Shown: positions 46,766 to 55,822, numbered from the stretch's first letter. The stretch: 64,000 nt of DNA from Hyphomicrobiaceae bacterium (GCA_022844275.1 JALHMB010000010.1:48957-112956); one strand, 5' to 3'. Notes: generated by a model from the sequence alone, not told the origin. Numbers and translations: made by a program.

Positions 46766-47491
46766 TCACGCCTCTTCCATTGCGGCATAGGCGACCGCGT
46801 ACGACTCACGTGCGGCCTCTTCCAGCGCCCGTCCTGCAGCATAGGGCGCAAGGTTGGCAGGCCGCACGACGCCGTCGATGAGGCGTGGACATGGCTCCGG
46901 CGTGCCGATCACCGTATGGATCGGCATGCGCTCGGCGTAGATGGGCAGGAGATAGTCCTCGTCATCGTCGGCGACGCCCTTGGCGCGGATCTTCGCCGAG
47001 GCTCTCTCGATGTCCATGTAGATGACAGCCGTCGCCTTGATCTCCTGCTTGTCGCTCTGGCGGAGCTGCGCGGTGCGGCCCGGGAAGAAGCGATCGACCA
47101 TCATGACGAGCGCCTGCTCCTTCTCGGCCTGATCCTCGACGATGCGTGCCTTGCCGAAGGCCATGACCGAGCGATAGTCGGCGGAATGATTGAATCCGCA
47201 GCGCGCGAGAACGAGGCTGTCCAGGTGTGTCACGGTCAGGCAGGCCGGCTCGCCCTCGGAGAGATTGCGCAGCATCCGGCTGGCGCTGCTGCCGTGCCAG
47301 TAGAGGCGCGTACCCTCGCGCCAGAACAAGGTCGGCGTGCAGTATGGCTGGCCGTCGATCACGTACGAGACGTGGCAGAGCACGGCCGCATCGAGGAGTG
47401 CATGGACGGTCTCGTGGTCGTAGTGACCACGTTCATGCTTCCGCTTGACCTTGTTGGTTTCGTCGATGGGATAGCTCTGGCCATCAGCCAT
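46766..47491 (-). CDS. Pyridoxamine 5'-phosphate oxidase-like flavoprotein (NimA type)
   Basis: 241 residues of the split-barrel FMN-binding fold. VLCHVSYVIDGQPYCTPTLF then WREGTRLYWHGS is typical of PNPOx-like NimA proteins, with FNHSADYRSVMAFGKARIV as the second barrel strand and RASAKIRAKG toward the end. It may use FMN or F420/heme; the true substrate is unknown and it is not PdxH. It is divergent from a MocR regulator with three matching sites between them (47511-47559), which links it to pyridoxal-responsive control. Start ATG 47491. Confidence 0.88.
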   Translation of the reverse strand: MADGQSYPIDETNKVKRKHERGHYDHETVHALLDAAVLCHVSYVIDGQPYCTPTLFWREGTRLYWHGSSASRMLRNLSEGEPACLTVTHLDSLVLARCGFNHSADYRSVMAFGKARIVEDQAEKEQALVMMVDRFFPGRTAQLRQSDKQEIKATAVIYMDIERASAKIRAKGVADDDEDYLLPIYAERMPIHTVIGTPEPCPRLIDGVVRPANLAPYAAGRALEEAARESYAVAYAAMEEA

Positions 47492-47510
47492 GGTGGGCTC
47501 CTCGGGAGTT

Positions 47511-47559
47511 GACCACCTTAGAATGAATGCGCAGAGTGGTCGAAATCGAGGTCCACTTT
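47511..47559. promoter_or_regulatory. Three MocR-type operator sites between the PNPOx-like and MocR genes
   Basis: Copies of A-R-R-G-T-G-G-W-C: AAGGTGGTC (minus, 47519-47511), AGAGTGGTC (plus, 47533-47541) and AAAGTGGAC (minus, 47559-47551). A weaker fourth, AAAGTGGTT (minus, 47582-47574), lies inside the start of the MocR gene. The pattern resembles AAGTGGWC-type sites described for PdxR/MocR regulators. Location in the 71-base divergent region fits autoregulation plus control of the flavoprotein gene. Confidence 0.65.
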
Positions 47560-47562
47560 GTC

Positions 47563-49017
47563 ATGAAATCTGCAACCACTTTGCGCGCGAGGCAGCGCGC
47601 GCTCGACCTGCCGATCGAACTCGACGCAGCCATCCGGAACCAGAACAGCCGGGTGCATGCAGCGCTTCGTGCAGCGATCGTGGAGGGCCGGCTGCAGGCC
47701 GGAACTCAGCTTCCATCGAGCCGGGATCTCGCCGAGCAACTTGGCGTGCGGCGAAATGCGATTGTTGCCGCCTATGAGCATCTCGTCAGTGACGGGCTGC
47801 TGGAGGCGCGGCACGGCGCCGGCACCTATGTGAGCCGCTACATTCAAGCCCCGCAAGCCTCACCGCGGCCTCTGGCCACGAGTTTCGCGCCACCGAGGCG
47901 TCGTCCATTCGCGCTCGGCCATACATTCGTGGATGACGATCTGCTGCGACGCCTCGGCGGCTATCTCCGGCACCATGTCGTCACGGCCGGCACGGAGGAG
48001 ATCGGCTACGGCGATCCGCGAGGCAGCGCGCAACTTCGGGAGCAAATTGCCCAACACTTGGCCGTCCATCGCGGCGTGCGCTGCGATCCGGAATGCATTG
48101 TGATCGTCAGCGGCACGCAACACGCGCTCCGCCTTTGCGTCGAGGCGCTGCTAACGCGCGGCGATGCCATCTGGATGGAGAACCCGGGCTACTACGCGAC
48201 GCAGTTCACACTACGGACAGCCGGCATGAAGCTCATACCGGTGCCTGTCGATGACGAGGGGATCGATGTTGCCGCGGGCCTTCGCACGAAGGCCAAGGCG
48301 CGCGCCGCCTACGTCACGCCTTCGCATCAGTTCCCCTCCGGCGTCACCATGAGCATGCGCCGGCGCATTGCCCTCATCGATTGGGCGCGCGCGACGGACA
48401 GCTGGATCATCGAGGACGACTACGACAGCGAATATCGGTTTGCCGGACCGCCGCTGACGGCACTGGCCGGGATCGGCGGCGAGCGCGTGATCTACATCGG
48501 CACGTTCACGAAGATACTCTTCGCCGGACTGCGCCTCGCCTACATGGTTCTTCCGGCAGAGATCGCGACGCGCGTGATCGCGATACGCGCGTCCGTGGAT
48601 CGGTTTCCGCCGCGTTTCATGCAGGATGCGGTCGCGGCGTTGATGGCGGATGGTACGCTGGCGCGACATACGCGCCGCATGCGCACGCGATACAGAGAAG
48701 CGCGCGATGTCGTGGTCACGGCGCTTGGCGAGGCTGCGGGCGATGCTCTCGAACTATATGGGCCGGCGCAGGGACTCCACCTCGTCGCGCGCCTCCCCGA
48801 TGGCATCTCGACAGATCAGGCCATGCACATTCGAGATTTGGCCAATGTGGATGCCAAGCTTCTCTCCGAAACGCAGATCACGGCCGGCGGCCCGAAGGGT
48901 TTTATTCTCGGCTACTCGGGTCATCCAGTTGAGGAGCTTCGCGCCGCAGCGCATCGTCTTGGGCGGACGGCAGTCGAAGTCGTCGGCAAGAGACGGCGAC
49001 CTCGCGCCAAGCGCTAA
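47563..49017 (+). CDS. MocR-family regulator (GntR HTH fused to aminotransferase domain)
   Basis: 484 residues. The N-terminal winged helix (about 20-85) has VHAALRAAIVEGRLQAGTQL, SSRDLAEQLGVRRNAIVAAY and EHLVSDGLLEARHGAGTYV. A class I aminotransferase-like domain follows, with PLP-binding VSGTQHALRL, WIIEDDYDSEYRF and the lysine in YIGTFTKILFAGLRLAY. MocR proteins use PLP as an effector, controlling vitamin B6, GABA or taurine genes. ATG 47563 is preferred to 47527, because three operator-like sites lie just upstream of it. It shares its 3' end with convergent acdR. Confidence 0.93.
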   Translation: MKSATTLRARQRALDLPIELDAAIRNQNSRVHAALRAAIVEGRLQAGTQLPSSRDLAEQLGVRRNAIVAAYEHLVSDGLLEARHGAGTYVSRYIQAPQASPRPLATSFAPPRRRPFALGHTFVDDDLLRRLGGYLRHHVVTAGTEEIGYGDPRGSAQLREQIAQHLAVHRGVRCDPECIVIVSGTQHALRLCVEALLTRGDAIWMENPGYYATQFTLRTAGMKLIPVPVDDEGIDVAAGLRTKAKARAAYVTPSHQFPSGVTMSMRRRIALIDWARATDSWIIEDDYDSEYRFAGPPLTALAGIGGERVIYIGTFTKILFAGLRLAYMVLPAEIATRVIAIRASVDRFPPRFMQDAVAALMADGTLARHTRRMRTRYREARDVVVTALGEAAGDALELYGPAQGLHLVARLPDGISTDQAMHIRDLANVDAKLLSETQITAGGPKGFILGYSGHPVEELRAAAHRLGRTAVEVVGKRRRPRAKR

Positions 49018-49493
49018 AAATCCAGGAGCGCGTTGTCGACGACCTCCTTCATCACGAAGAACGTGCGCGTCTGGCGCACGGCGGGCAGTGCGATGAGCTG
49101 CTCGCCGTGCAGGCGATTGAAGTCGGCCATGTCGCGCACGCGGATCTTGAGAAAGAAGTCGAAGTCGCCCGCCACGAGATGGCAGTCGAGCACGAACGAC
49201 AGCTTCTTGATGGCCGCCTCGAAGGCGCCGAAGCTCTCCGGCGTCGAGCGGTCGAGGACGACGCCGACGATGACGAGCGCGCCGCGCTCCACTTTCTCGG
49301 GCGCGATCTCGGCGCGTACGCGGCGGATGTAGCCGTTCTTGAAGAGCTGCTCGGTACGCCGGTGACAGGTCGCGGCGCTGGCATTCACTGCCTTGGCGAG
49401 GTCCGCATTGCTCATGCGTCCGTCGCGCTGCAACCGCTGGAGAATGCGGCGGTCGAGGCGATCGAGGATCAGGGTCTTGGAAGGATCTTTCAT
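49014..49493 (-). CDS. acdR: Lrp/AsnC-family regulator, probable AcdR
   Basis: 159 residues from ATG 49493 (MKDPSKTLILDRLD; an ATG at 49505 is possible). The N-terminal HTH is ILDRLDRRILQRLQRDGRMS then NADLAKAVNASAATCHRRTE; the C-terminal RAM domain includes VLDCHLVAGDFDFFLKIRV. It lies divergently, 138 bases from acdS, as acdR does in Pseudomonas and rhizobia, where it activates ACC deaminase expression. Its identity as AcdR rests on family plus position. Its stop overlaps that of the MocR gene by 4 bases. Confidence 0.87.
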   Translation of the reverse strand: MKDPSKTLILDRLDRRILQRLQRDGRMSNADLAKAVNASAATCHRRTEQLFKNGYIRRVRAEIAPEKVERGALVIVGVVLDRSTPESFGAFEAAIKKLSFVLDCHLVAGDFDFFLKIRVRDMADFNRLHGEQLIALPAVRQTRTFFVMKEVVDNALLDF

Positions 49494-49543
49494 TTTAGAT
49501 GGCATGTTCGGATATATTCTCTTGATCAATGCTGATTAAGCAC

Positions 49544-49564
49544 CGGCATAATGCAACAATGCCG
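49544..49564. promoter_or_regulatory. Inverted repeat in the acdR-acdS intergenic region
   Basis: CGGCAT (49544-49549), 9-base spacer, ATGCCG (49559-49564), with the palindrome GCATAATGC at 49546-49554 inside. CATAAT here could be a -10 element. Good candidate for a binding site of the Lrp-type regulator; not proven. Confidence 0.4.
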
Positions 49565-49631
49565 CCAAGATCGAAAGCACCTATCTCATGATGTGCGCTA
49601 GTCTCCGATCGAATTTCGCGATCAGGAGACG

Positions 49632-50654
49632 ATGATGCTCAGGCTGGATAAGTTCGAACGCTACTCCCTCACCTTCGGCCCGACGCCGATCGAACATCTC
49701 CCGCGCCTCACGGCGGCCATTGGCGGCAAGGTGCAGATCTATGCCAAGCGCGACGACTGCAACTCGGGCCTCGCTATGGGCGGCAACAAGCTGCGCAAGC
49801 TCGAGTACATCGTGCCGGATGCGATCGCCTCGAATGCCGACACGCTCGTCTCCATCGGTGGCGTGCAGTCGAACCACACGCGCATGGTGGCGGCGACCGC
49901 GGCCAAGATCGGCATGAAGTGCGTTGTCATCCAGGAAAGCTGGGTCCCGCACGAGGATGCCGTCTACGATCGCGTCGGCAACATCCTGATGACCCGTCTC
50001 ATGGGCGCGGACAGCCGCATCATGCCGGACGGCTTCGACATCGGCATTCGCAAGAGCTGGGAGGATGCCATCCAGTCCGTGAAGGATGCGGGCGGCAAGC
50101 CGTACGGCATTCCGGCCGGTGCCTCGGTGCACAAGTATGGCGGGCTCGGCTATGTCGGCTTTGCCGAGGAAGTGCGCGCGCAGGAAAAGCAGATGGGCGT
50201 GAAGTTCGACTACATCATCGTGTGCGTCGTCACGGGCTCGACGCAGGCTGGCATGATCGTCGGCTTTGCGGATGACAATCGCGCCGATCGCGTGATCGGC
50301 ATCGATGCATCCGGCACGCCCGTGCAGACGCGCGAGCAGGTACGCGAGATCGTCGATCAGACCGCCGAGCTGGTCGAGCTCGGCCGCAAGGTTCGCGACG
50401 ACGAGATTGTCATTCTCGAGGACTATGCCTATCCCGCCTATGGCGTGCCGAGCGCGGAGACGAACGACGCGATCCGGCTTGCCGCGCGCACCGAGGCCAT
50501 GATCACGGACCCGGTGTACGAAGGGAAGTCCATGCAGGGTATGATAGACCTCGTGAAGAAGGGCTATTTCCCCGAAGGCTCGAAGATTCTCTACGCGCAC
50601 CTCGGCGGCGCGCCGGCGATCAACGGCTACAGCTACACCTATCGGAATGGGTAG
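49632..50654 (+). CDS. acdS: 1-aminocyclopropane-1-carboxylate (ACC) deaminase
   Basis: 340-residue PLP enzyme (tryptophan-synthase-beta fold) opening ACC to ammonia and 2-oxobutyrate, which lowers plant ethylene. PLP lysine is in [10 protein letters not shown] (Lys53), PLP-phosphate site in [11 protein letters not shown], and [12 protein letters not shown] is conserved. The two residues used to separate ACC deaminase from D-cysteine desulfhydrase are of the deaminase type: Glu in VYEGKSM (Glu297) and Leu in AHLGGAP (Leu324). ATG 49632 has AGGAGA upstream; the next codon is also ATG. Divergent from acdR. Suggests a plant-associated life style. Confidence 0.96.
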   Translation: MMLRLDKFERYSLTFGPTPIEHLPRLTAAIGGKVQIYAKRDDCNSGLAMGGNKLRKLEYIVPDAIASNADTLVSIGGVQSNHTRMVAATAAKIGMKCVVIQESWVPHEDAVYDRVGNILMTRLMGADSRIMPDGFDIGIRKSWEDAIQSVKDAGGKPYGIPAGASVHKYGGLGYVGFAEEVRAQEKQMGVKFDYIIVCVVTGSTQAGMIVGFADDNRADRVIGIDASGTPVQTREQVREIVDQTAELVELGRKVRDDEIVILEDYAYPAYGVPSAETNDAIRLAARTEAMITDPVYEGKSMQGMIDLVKKGYFPEGSKILYAHLGGAPAINGYSYTYRNG

Positions 50655-50807
50655 GTCACCGCCGGACCGCGTGGCTGGCGCACCCGATCGCGCAATTTGA
50701 CGCCATCAATGGCAGGTGGTACGCGATTCCTGCTGGGACGGACGAACATCGACCGCTCTCATGGCCGAGTTCGCCGCACCTCGCCAACGTAGGGTAGGAG
50801 GCGCACG

Positions 50808-51023
50808 ATGCCGAATAGCGTCTACAAGATCATCGAACTCGTCGGGACAAGCTCGGACTCTTGGGAACTGGCTGCCAAGAGCGCGGTCGAGCGCGCTGGC
50901 CAATCTCTGCGAGACCTGCGCGTCGCGGAAGTGGTGCAGCAGGATCTTGTCGTCGAGGATGGTAAGGTGAAGGCTTATCGTTGCCGCCTGAAGGTCTCGT
51001 TCAAATACGAGGGCGGCGCCTGA
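50808..51023 (+). CDS. Dodecin (flavin-binding small protein)
   Basis: 71-residue protein forming a hollow dodecamer that stores riboflavin or FMN. The pattern VYKIIELVGTSSDSWELAAK with SAVERAGQSLRDLRVAEVVQ and a closing YRCRLKVSFKYEGG is that of the family; the Trp that stacks on the flavin is in DSWELAAK. GTAGGAGG lies 8 bases before the ATG. Isolated; not clearly operonic with acdS. Confidence 0.93.
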   Translation: MPNSVYKIIELVGTSSDSWELAAKSAVERAGQSLRDLRVAEVVQQDLVVEDGKVKAYRCRLKVSFKYEGGA

Positions 51024-51059
51024 CGGTGCCGATCCCACCAGTCTTCAACGTCTCGAGCG

Positions 51060-51572
51060 CTAGGCGACGCTAACCTCGACAGCGACGTTCGGGCGGTCGC
51101 GCAGCGTGCAGCTAACGGGCGAGTTGGCCTCGCCCCAAGCGGCCAGCTCGCGCAATGTCGCCTCGTCCACGCCATCTGCACCGATCTTGATCGACATGCT
51201 CATATTTCCGAGCGCCGTCGTAACACCAGGTATGCCGACTAGCCCGCGCGCATCGGACTCGCTTTGAACGTTCACCTCCAGGGTGCTCAGCGCAATGCCG
51301 AGCGTAGCCGCCCGCATGGCGATCGCTGTCGCTGCGCACGAGGCCATGCCGGCGCGCAGAAGCCAGCCGGGGTTCGAGCCATTGCCGCTTCCTCCCATCG
51401 GCTCAGGCATGTCCGTCGTGGCCCTTTCGACGCCGGGGCCAGAGACCTCGCACAGGAGCCCGTCTCGCCATACGGCTCTCGCTGTCGTGTTGGGTCTTTT
51501 TGCTGCGCCTGGTTTCTCGCTGAACAGTCGATGGGCTCTCGCGATGGCTTCCTTGGCGCGCAGATTGGACAT
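51060..51572 (-). CDS. OsmC/Ohr-family protein
   Basis: 170 residues. Start ATG 51572 has GAGGAGA upstream. The OsmC fold is seen in the nucleus of the family: SNPGWLLRAGMASCAATAIA (first Cys), then SPVSCTLRDRPNV (second Cys), the two redox residues in organic hydroperoxide reductases and OsmC. The N-terminal half (TARAVWRDGLLCEVSGPG) is less conserved, with TDMPEPMGGSGNGSNPG matching the general OsmC substrate loop. It could be a hydroperoxide reductase or a stress-associated homologue. Adjacent to a methyltransferase gene upstream. Confidence 0.88.
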   Translation of the reverse strand: MSNLRAKEAIARAHRLFSEKPGAAKRPNTTARAVWRDGLLCEVSGPGVERATTDMPEPMGGSGNGSNPGWLLRAGMASCAATAIAMRAATLGIALSTLEVNVQSESDARGLVGIPGVTTALGNMSMSIKIGADGVDEATLRELAAWGEANSPVSCTLRDRPNVAVEVSVA

Positions 51573-51585
51573 GGTGTTCTCCTCG

Positions 51586-52401
51586 CTATTTGTAGCCTGC
51601 AACAATGACGAACTCGCCTGGGAGGGTGTAGCCCTCACCAGAGCGATAGGGCTCGATGGAGCGCAGATAGTCGTCGTGCGCCATGGCCTTCACGGCATCG
51701 GAGAAGCGGCTGTACGCGAGCGCGACCGGACCGCCGACGAATGCTGCGGCGCAGGCTTCCCGCGCGTCCGCGTAGAGGAGCGTCGTTTGCAGCCTCCGCA
51801 GTGAAATGTCCTTGAAGCCGGCTAGCGAGAAGGCGAAGCGCAAAGAATCGCCAGTGCCCATGCGAAAGAACATCGGGCACACTTCGGAATGCACGCGTGC
51901 ATCGACAATCGGAAAGATCGAGGCCCATCCGCACAGGCGACGCTCGCCCCACACCGCGCAAACAGCGCGTCCATCGGCTTTCGTTACGCGGTGCATCTCC
52001 GCGACCGCGCGCTCCGGATCGGGCGCGTACATAAGGCCGAGGGCGCAAAGCGTGGCATCGAATGAGCCGGTCTCGAAATCGAGAGACTCGGCGTCCATGC
52101 GGACATAGGAGACGTTGTCCGTCCGGCTGGCGTCGGCGATCGAGCTTGCAATGGCGACCATCTCTTCCGAGATGTCCGTGCCGATCACGCGGCCTTCCGG
52201 TCCCACTTCTCGCGATGCTCTGAGGGTAACGAGCCCCGTGCCGCAAGCGACGTCCAGTACCCGCTCGTCGGTTGCCAGCATTGCCATGTCGAGAAGTGCC
52301 GTCTGCGCCGGTTCGAGCTGGTCCTGCCAGTACCGCTCGTAGTGCGCTGCGGCCTTGTCCCAGCCATATCGCTGCACGCGCTTCTGTAGTTTTGCGTCCA
52401 T
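51586..52401 (-). CDS. Class I SAM-dependent methyltransferase (UbiE/Coq5-like)
   Basis: 271 residues. SAM motif I RVLDVACGTGLVTLRASREV, acidic residue in GRVIGTDISEEMVAIA, VRMDAESLDFETGSFDATLC and HRVTKADGRAVCAVWGE are clear. N-terminal KRVQRYGWDKAAAHYERYWQ is typical of a group often next to stress or regulator genes. Substrate unknown. Upstream of the OsmC gene by 13 bases on the same strand, so a two-gene operon is likely; divergent from the AraC regulator. Confidence 0.9.
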   Translation of the reverse strand: MDAKLQKRVQRYGWDKAAAHYERYWQDQLEPAQTALLDMAMLATDERVLDVACGTGLVTLRASREVGPEGRVIGTDISEEMVAIASSIADASRTDNVSYVRMDAESLDFETGSFDATLCALGLMYAPDPERAVAEMHRVTKADGRAVCAVWGERRLCGWASIFPIVDARVHSEVCPMFFRMGTGDSLRFAFSLAGFKDISLRRLQTTLLYADAREACAAAFVGGPVALAYSRFSDAVKAMAHDDYLRSIEPYRSGEGYTLPGEFVIVAGYK

Positions 52402-52529
52402 TCGGCTTTCCGCGCTTTATCCACGTGCTAAGCCTGCCTTCACATGGATCTTGACGCCATGACCGCAACGCTCAGAATTCTTGCCGGAACGCCATATCGC
52501 AGTGATGCACGGTGAGCTGGGGGAACTGG

Positions 52530-53564
52530 ATGGACGTCCTATCCGAAGTGCTGCGCATCGTCCGGTTCTCGGGTGCCATTCACTTTTGCGCTGAGTTCTC
52601 CCATCCCTGGAGCATTCTTTCGTCACCACCGGAGATGCTGACCGCGCGATTGTTTCCCGGCGCGGAGGCGATCACGCCCTTCCACGTCGCGACCGGCGGC
52701 AAATGCCGGCTGAGCTGGGGCAGCGTGGACCCGATCCCCTTCGAAGCCGGAGATGTCGTTGTGTTCGCCCGTGGCAGCCAGCATGTGCTGGCGAGCGCCG
52801 ATGGTTTGGAGCCCACTCCTATCAAGGACATTTATCGGCCGGAGGCGGATCGGGTCACAGTGCTCAATCACGGCGGCGGCGGAGAAGTCAGTCGCTTCAT
52901 CTGCGGTTTCCTGCATTCCGACCAGCGCTTCGGGCCTCTCATCGAGGCCATGCCTGCGCTCACTTGCATCCGCGTTCGCGAGGGCTCCGTTTGGCTCGAG
53001 GCTTATACGGACACTGGCGCCTATGCCGCTCCCGTCAAGCTGCCGGATCCGTCACATTGGTGGCAGGCCGCAATCGATCATCTCGCGCGCGAGACGGCGC
53101 GTTCGGGCCCCGGCAATCGCGCGGTATTGGGGCGACTGTCGGAGCTGCTCTTTATGGAGGTCCTGCGGTGGCAGCTCACCTACATCAGCGATGGTCATGC
53201 CGGGTGGCTCTCGGGACTTAACGATCCGCACGTCGGGCGTGCCCTGGCCCACATGCACGCCGACCCCGCACGCGCCTGGACTGTCGACTTACTGGCGCAG
53301 GAGGTTGGCACATCGCGCTCCGCATTGGCCAAGCGCTTTGTGGACCTCATTGGCGAGTCGCCGATCCAATACCTGGCTGGCTGGCGCATGCAACTTGCGC
53401 GGCGTTTGCTGCGTGAAAGCAATGCAGGGCTCGCGGATTTGGCGGCGCGCGTGGGCTATGAATCCGAAGCTGCATTCAGCCGTGCCTTTCGCCGCGCGGT
53501 CGGCGTTCCGCCGGCCACCTGGCGCGATGCCAATGCGCTTGTGCCGAAGCAGAGCGAGGAGTGA
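52530..53564 (+). CDS. AraC-family transcriptional regulator with cupin sensor
   Basis: 344 residues. A cupin-like N-terminal domain (ITPFHVATGGKCRLSW, PFEAGDVVVFARGSQHVLAS) precedes two AraC helix-turn-helices (SRSALAKRFVDLIGESPIQY; LADLAARVGYESEAAFSRAF). The C-terminus RRAVGVPPATWRD is classical. Start ATG 52530 has TGGGGGAA upstream; the frame opens at GTG 52512. Divergent from the methyltransferase-OsmC pair, 128 bases away, so it is a plausible regulator of them. Ligand unknown. Confidence 0.92.
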   Translation: MDVLSEVLRIVRFSGAIHFCAEFSHPWSILSSPPEMLTARLFPGAEAITPFHVATGGKCRLSWGSVDPIPFEAGDVVVFARGSQHVLASADGLEPTPIKDIYRPEADRVTVLNHGGGGEVSRFICGFLHSDQRFGPLIEAMPALTCIRVREGSVWLEAYTDTGAYAAPVKLPDPSHWWQAAIDHLARETARSGPGNRAVLGRLSELLFMEVLRWQLTYISDGHAGWLSGLNDPHVGRALAHMHADPARAWTVDLLAQEVGTSRSALAKRFVDLIGESPIQYLAGWRMQLARRLLRESNAGLADLAARVGYESEAAFSRAFRRAVGVPPATWRDANALVPKQSEE

Positions 53565-53605
53565 GGCGGCTCACGCACTCATTGTTCCATATCCTTCGAT
53601 CAGGG

Positions 53606-54148
53606 TCAGCCCTTGGTCTTTAACGCGCGGATGGATTCGAGGGCAAACCGGATGTGGCTCTCTGCGTCCGAGGACGTGAGTACAGCGTGGATCGTGCCTC
53701 CAGGCGCAATCACGTAAGACGTGCGGCTTGCCATGACGCGAGAAGCGGTCCCGCGCGCGGCATCGTAGGCGCGCACGATACTTCCGTCAGGATCGGCACC
53801 AACCGGGAATTTGTCGCGACATTCCAATCTCGAGAACTCGCGCTGAGTGTCCAAGCTATCGGTCGAGATGCCAATTACCGAGGCGCCTAGTTTTTCGAAT
53901 TCCTCCATGGCTTCGGCAAATAGGCGGGCTTCCTCCGTGCAGACCGATGTGAAGCTCTTCGGATAAAAGTAGACGACCACCGGCCCCTTGGTCAGGGACT
54001 TCGCCAGATCAAAGACAGTGTCTTTGCCGCCTAGCGCAGCTTGGATGGCGAAGGTTGGCGCGCGCGATCCGACGCTCAATTCAGCTCTGGCGCCGGTCGA
54101 GACGATCGCCAGCAAGTAAGCCAGAAGGACGTGCGAAAAGATCTTCAT
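53606..54148 (-). CDS. Exported peroxiredoxin (AhpC/TSA, Bcp/PrxQ-like)
   Basis: 180 residues. A signal peptide (VLLAYLLAIVSTGARA) sends it to the periplasm, unusual for Bcp-type enzymes. The peroxidatic Cys is in VVVYFYPKSFTSVCTEEARL (P-x3-T/S-x2-C), and another Cys in LECRDKFPV may resolve it. VIGISTDSLDTQREF is standard. It should reduce peroxides in the envelope, using an unknown electron donor. Convergent with the AraC gene. Confidence 0.9.
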   Translation of the reverse strand: MKIFSHVLLAYLLAIVSTGARAELSVGSRAPTFAIQAALGGKDTVFDLAKSLTKGPVVVYFYPKSFTSVCTEEARLFAEAMEEFEKLGASVIGISTDSLDTQREFSRLECRDKFPVGADPDGSIVRAYDAARGTASRVMASRTSYVIAPGGTIHAVLTSSDAESHIRFALESIRALKTKG

Positions 54149-54299
54149 GCATCCTTCCTTAGAGTTTGAGCTTTGGGCTGCAGCTCGCCAACTCTAGGAC
54201 AGAAGCGTCGGCAGCGCTAATGGCAAGTCTGAGAAATCGCCTTTGCCGGCGAATGAACGGGCTGGATAAACGTCGAGTTTCAGATGATGTACTCGGCCC

Positions 54300-55499
54300 T
54301 CAGGCAGCAGATCGCGCGGCATCCGTGCTCGAGCGAGCGTCGCGTGCGATGTCGGGCCGTGCCAACATTTTACCCGCGAGCTTCGCGAAATAGATCCGGC
54401 TCGGATCCTCGACCCAGCGATAAATGAAAGTTGCGCCGATGAGTACGACGGCGAAGTATCCGAGCACCAATAGATCGTCCATCCATTGCTGGGGCAGGTC
54501 CACAATGCGGGCATAATGACCAGTCGGCGTCACCACGACGCTTGTAAGCGGTACCCCACCGCGCACCTCAACGGCACGAACAACAAGCAAGAACCAAGTC
54601 GTGACCACGCCGTGGAACATGTAGATCGAAAACGATTTGGCGCCGAGCCATTGGAAAGGGGGCAAGGACAGCAGGCGCGACACCGGCCCAAGATCGCTGG
54701 CGTAGGTATAAATCACGAGCGCAAAAAGCGCGTGAGACAGGAAATAGGCAAGTCCTGTCGGATGCCACTGAAGCAGCGCGATGAAACCGATGATCGTTGC
54801 GATTTCCAGAGTTATCGCGACAGCGCGGTTGCGTAGTGGATGAAGCCGCCAGAAATGAAAGAGCAGAAACCCGACAAAGAAGCCCGTGACGGCGCGCGAC
54901 ACGGTGAGTGTGCTGTAGTGGTCCTGCCGCGGCATCTCTGCGTAGTAGAGTGCGGCGGCCACAGTGACGATGAGTAGTCCCAACGCCCAACGCATGCGCT
55001 CGTTCATGGCCACCAGAAGAACTATGGCCATAAGCAGATACGCGAGCATTTCGCCGGTCAGCGTCCACGCTGGATAGTTCCACGTGAGAGCGATTTCCGG
55101 CCACCATGTCTGCAATAGCAGCACTTGATAGGGCAGCGATTCCGCCGTCAGTTGCGGGGGCGTGAATATTTGGGGGCTTCCCGTGAAGAGGCGGACGAGC
55201 GGGATCAGCAGAAGCAGCCCGAGCATGGCCAGATGCAGCGGCCAGACGCGGCCAGCGCGCCGCACGATGAAGGCCCAGAACGTCGGTGCATCCTTGACCT
55301 TCTCGCTGAAGCCTAGGGCCATCACAAAGCCGCTGACGATGAAGAAGAACTCGAGCACCGGCGACAAGTAGCGCAGCCATTCGTGGAGGAAGAACGAATG
55401 TGCTGCATGAAAGTGATACAGGACGACCAACATCGCAGTGACGCCGCGCCAGCCTTCGAGCGCACGTAGCTGCGTTGTGCGCACGGTCGTCGATGACAT
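54300..55499 (-). CDS. Acyltransferase family 3 (OafA/YrhL-like) membrane protein
   Basis: 399-residue integral membrane O-acyltransferase. N-terminus LRALEGWRGVTAMLVVLYHF carries the family's conserved R-G-x-A-x-x-x-V-x-x-x-H pattern; FFFIVSGFVMALGF is the second hallmark. Ten or so hydrophobic helices are visible, and a soluble tail ends the protein. Such enzymes acetylate surface sugars or exopolysaccharides. ATG 55499 (GGGGCGAAA upstream) is preferred over the longer frame to 55619. No C-terminal SGNH domain is present. Confidence 0.9.
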   Translation of the reverse strand: MSSTTVRTTQLRALEGWRGVTAMLVVLYHFHAAHSFFLHEWLRYLSPVLEFFFIVSGFVMALGFSEKVKDAPTFWAFIVRRAGRVWPLHLAMLGLLLLIPLVRLFTGSPQIFTPPQLTAESLPYQVLLLQTWWPEIALTWNYPAWTLTGEMLAYLLMAIVLLVAMNERMRWALGLLIVTVAAALYYAEMPRQDHYSTLTVSRAVTGFFVGFLLFHFWRLHPLRNRAVAITLEIATIIGFIALLQWHPTGLAYFLSHALFALVIYTYASDLGPVSRLLSLPPFQWLGAKSFSIYMFHGVVTTWFLLVVRAVEVRGGVPLTSVVVTPTGHYARIVDLPQQWMDDLLVLGYFAVVLIGATFIYRWVEDPSRIYFAKLAGKMLARPDIARDARSSTDAARSAA

Positions 55500-55822
55500 T
55501 GTTTCGCCCCTTTGATCGCAATTCAGCCGAAGCTCAACCTGCCGTGCGCGGAATTCTATGTGCGGCACTTCAATGGACAAATCTCGCCCGGATCTTGCAG
55601 CGCAGCAAGTGCCCCGCATTTCCTAGGTTAAAGGTGGTGAGGATAGTAACCGGGCCGCCACAGGCTTTCGCCGAGCTCGGCGGGCACCATCTGCCCAGCA
55701 ACTGGTAGCGTGGACGCCCACTTTCGGGCGATTCCTTTCGCCATTCATCAATCCGCAATCGTAACGTCATGCCGCTGATACGGAATCGCCCGATATGAGG
55801 AAGCCTCATCGGAGGTGCCGTG
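55500..55822. other. Intergenic region with a 12-bp perfect inverted repeat
   Basis: 323 bases with no supportable gene, lying between the divergently transcribed acyltransferase (minus) and PlsC-like (plus) genes. TCGGGCGATTCC (55724-55735) and GGAATCGCCCGA (55782-55793) are perfect complements 46 bases apart. GGAGGT (55812-55817) is the ribosome-binding site of the PlsC-like gene. Confidence 0.45.
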
